This document shows positions 63,051 through 64,000 of a DNA stretch of 64,000 bases, piece after piece. The first letter of the stretch is position 1, and the number at the start of each line of letters is the position of its first letter. The notes beneath the pieces were generated by a model. The model was given only the letters and a program-made list of their open reading frames with translations. It did no database searches and had not been told where the DNA came from. Source of the stretch: Amorphophallus konjac (lineage: Eukaryota; Streptophyta; Magnoliopsida; Alismatales; Araceae); assembly GCA_022559845.1 (NCBI GenBank), contig CM040118.1:236391224-236455223 (forward strand). The letters run 5' to 3'. The position numbers were made by a program, and so were the translations under genes.

Positions 63051-64000
63051 TAAAAATAATCAAGGCAAAATTCTTGGAACCCAAAACTGTTTGGGCCCCA
63101 TAACACTAGTAAAATCATTCAAGCAATACTAGCAATTGTTTAGGTATCCACATTTGTCTTTGTGATTTCACTTGTGTTGTGTATTTTACACTTTTCTATT
63201 TATTCGCTTTTTATGCTCAGTCTGAGATTTTGTTGACTTTAATCTTGTGCAGCATGCTATTTTTTAAACACATGAGACTTTTCATGCCAGTTGCTGAACC
63301 AAGTAGCATTAGGATTCGTGGGTGCACTAGAGAACCTAGGTTGGACAAACCTGGGATGAACAAATCCATAAGAGTTCTGATTATTAAATGACCTGAATCT
63401 AGACTGCGTTGATGCGCTCTTGGTGTAGCATCGATGCATCCAGCGTGGATAAGAATTCTGAAATTCATGTTGCATCGACCTCACTGATGACTGCCTCGAC
63501 TTGTCTAATCCTGGTTGACATGTGAAGGGTTCCTGAATGGTGAACAAGTCGATGCACCGTAGTTGCTGCATCGACCTGACATGTACCGACTCTTACCTTT
63601 GTTTCTAAAGGGTTGAAACCCAGATGAAGAATGCATCGAAGCAGTATGGTAGACACGTCGACCTGACTGATGTGACTGGGTTGATTTGGTCTTGGAGCTT
63701 CCTTGGACTTGGGAACTTATGGGTTGACTCGAAGCTTGACCCTTGGACTTATGTGCAGTAATATGTCTACTAGGTTGCCTAGTCACATCCACCTTCCCTT
63801 TACCGTATGCTTGATTTCAGCCTGTTTTGCAGAAGGTTGAGCATTATTGTTCTTTTCATTCTCTTCTAAACAATTCAGATTTATTAATGGTTTGAATTTT
63901 GCTTTTCCTTTTTCAGCAACAAATGAAATGGTCTTAACATCAAAACTCTTCTTATTAGTCGGATTGAAACCCAACCCTTCTCTTCTGAAATTTATTTTTG
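63051..64000 (-). pseudogene. Gag-derived region of the copia element, frameshifted
   Basis: Several short minus-strand frames (63783-63974, 63505-63792, 63465-63656, 63257-63571) overlap in different registers. The rightmost contains GFNPTNKKSFDVKTISFVAEKGK, similar in kind to the C-terminal part of Sirevirus Gag. Others are rich in Ser, Gln, Asn and Arg. No intact CCHC zinc knuckle is visible. Position directly before the protease supports a Gag origin. The DNA at 63400-63660 carries repeated ATCGATGCA/GTCGACCTG motifs. Confidence 0.6.

Larger units (their letters stand above)
60542..64000 (-). mobile_element. Decayed Ty1/copia retrotransposon (Sirevirus-like), truncated at both visible ends
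   Basis: Reading leftward the order is Gag-derived region, protease, integrase, RT, the copia order. The RT signature EFEMSLMGELKFFLGLQI and the strongly conserved QAPKAWYDRL are close to the Sirevirus (SIRE/Maximus) clade; the clade call is from memory of family motifs. At least four in-frame stops and several frameshifts interrupt the polyprotein. RNase H is absent because the element breaks off at 60542. The start of gag and the 5' LTR lie beyond the right window edge. No LTR is recognisable on the left. Confidence 0.92.

Overview
The window is plant nuclear DNA that is almost entirely repetitive. The signs are a Ty3/gypsy chromovirus with a tRNA-iMet primer site, a Ty1/copia Sirevirus-like relic, a CACTA (En/Spm) terminus ending in the plant-typical CACTACAAGAAAAA, and a long 179-bp satellite array. 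I see no host gene, rRNA or tRNA that I would call. The clade (an angiosperm is likely) cannot be fixed from the sequence. The chromosomal setting is probably heterochromatic (pericentromeric, centromeric or subtelomeric); this is inference.

Layout. (1) 1-18209: two Ty3/gypsy elements on the minus strand in direct tandem and sharing a central LTR (LTR-internal-LTR-internal-LTR, period about 8.2 kb, LTR about 3.49 kb). A C-terminal chromodomain and very long LTRs point to the Tekay/Del clade. The left copy is broken by a 1-bp deletion and the right copy by two CAG-to-TAG stops. The first LTR runs off the left edge. (2) 18210-20795: non-LTR sequence with an unassigned stretch, six GC-rich dyads (GGAGGCGTCCAG type) just upstream of a TATA box, a long leader-like region, and a 95-bp minisatellite inside what looks like an intron. 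(3) 20796-36959: about 90 diverged copies of a 179-bp satellite with nested block duplications, followed by 112 bp of non-satellite flank. (4) 37072-37171: a gap of exactly 100 N. (5) 37172-58517: about 119 almost perfectly identical satellite copies ending in the same terminal monomers and the same flank seen before the gap. (6) 58518-59612: the right-hand part of a CACTA element, with intron-like AT-rich sequence, an acidic terminal exon duplicated in tandem, GACGGA subterminal repeats and the TIR. (7) 59613-60541: DNA with many TCGAYGCA motifs. (8) 60542-64000: a decayed copia pol on the minus strand, cut off in the RT/RNase H region at a 21-bp inverted repeat.

How it fits together. None of the retroelement copies is intact. 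The two gypsy copies are young relative to each other (I counted only about ten differences in the internal region), so the tandem is recent. The most interesting question is the satellite. It abuts, with the same junction seen twice, sequence leading into the 3' end of a CACTA transposon, so the array may have grown inside a transposon intron. On its left side it sits directly downstream of a promoter-like hairpin cluster and a splice-acceptor-like site, so it may be transcribed. The doubled right boundary around the N gap and the unnatural uniformity of the right array also make an assembly artefact a serious possibility.
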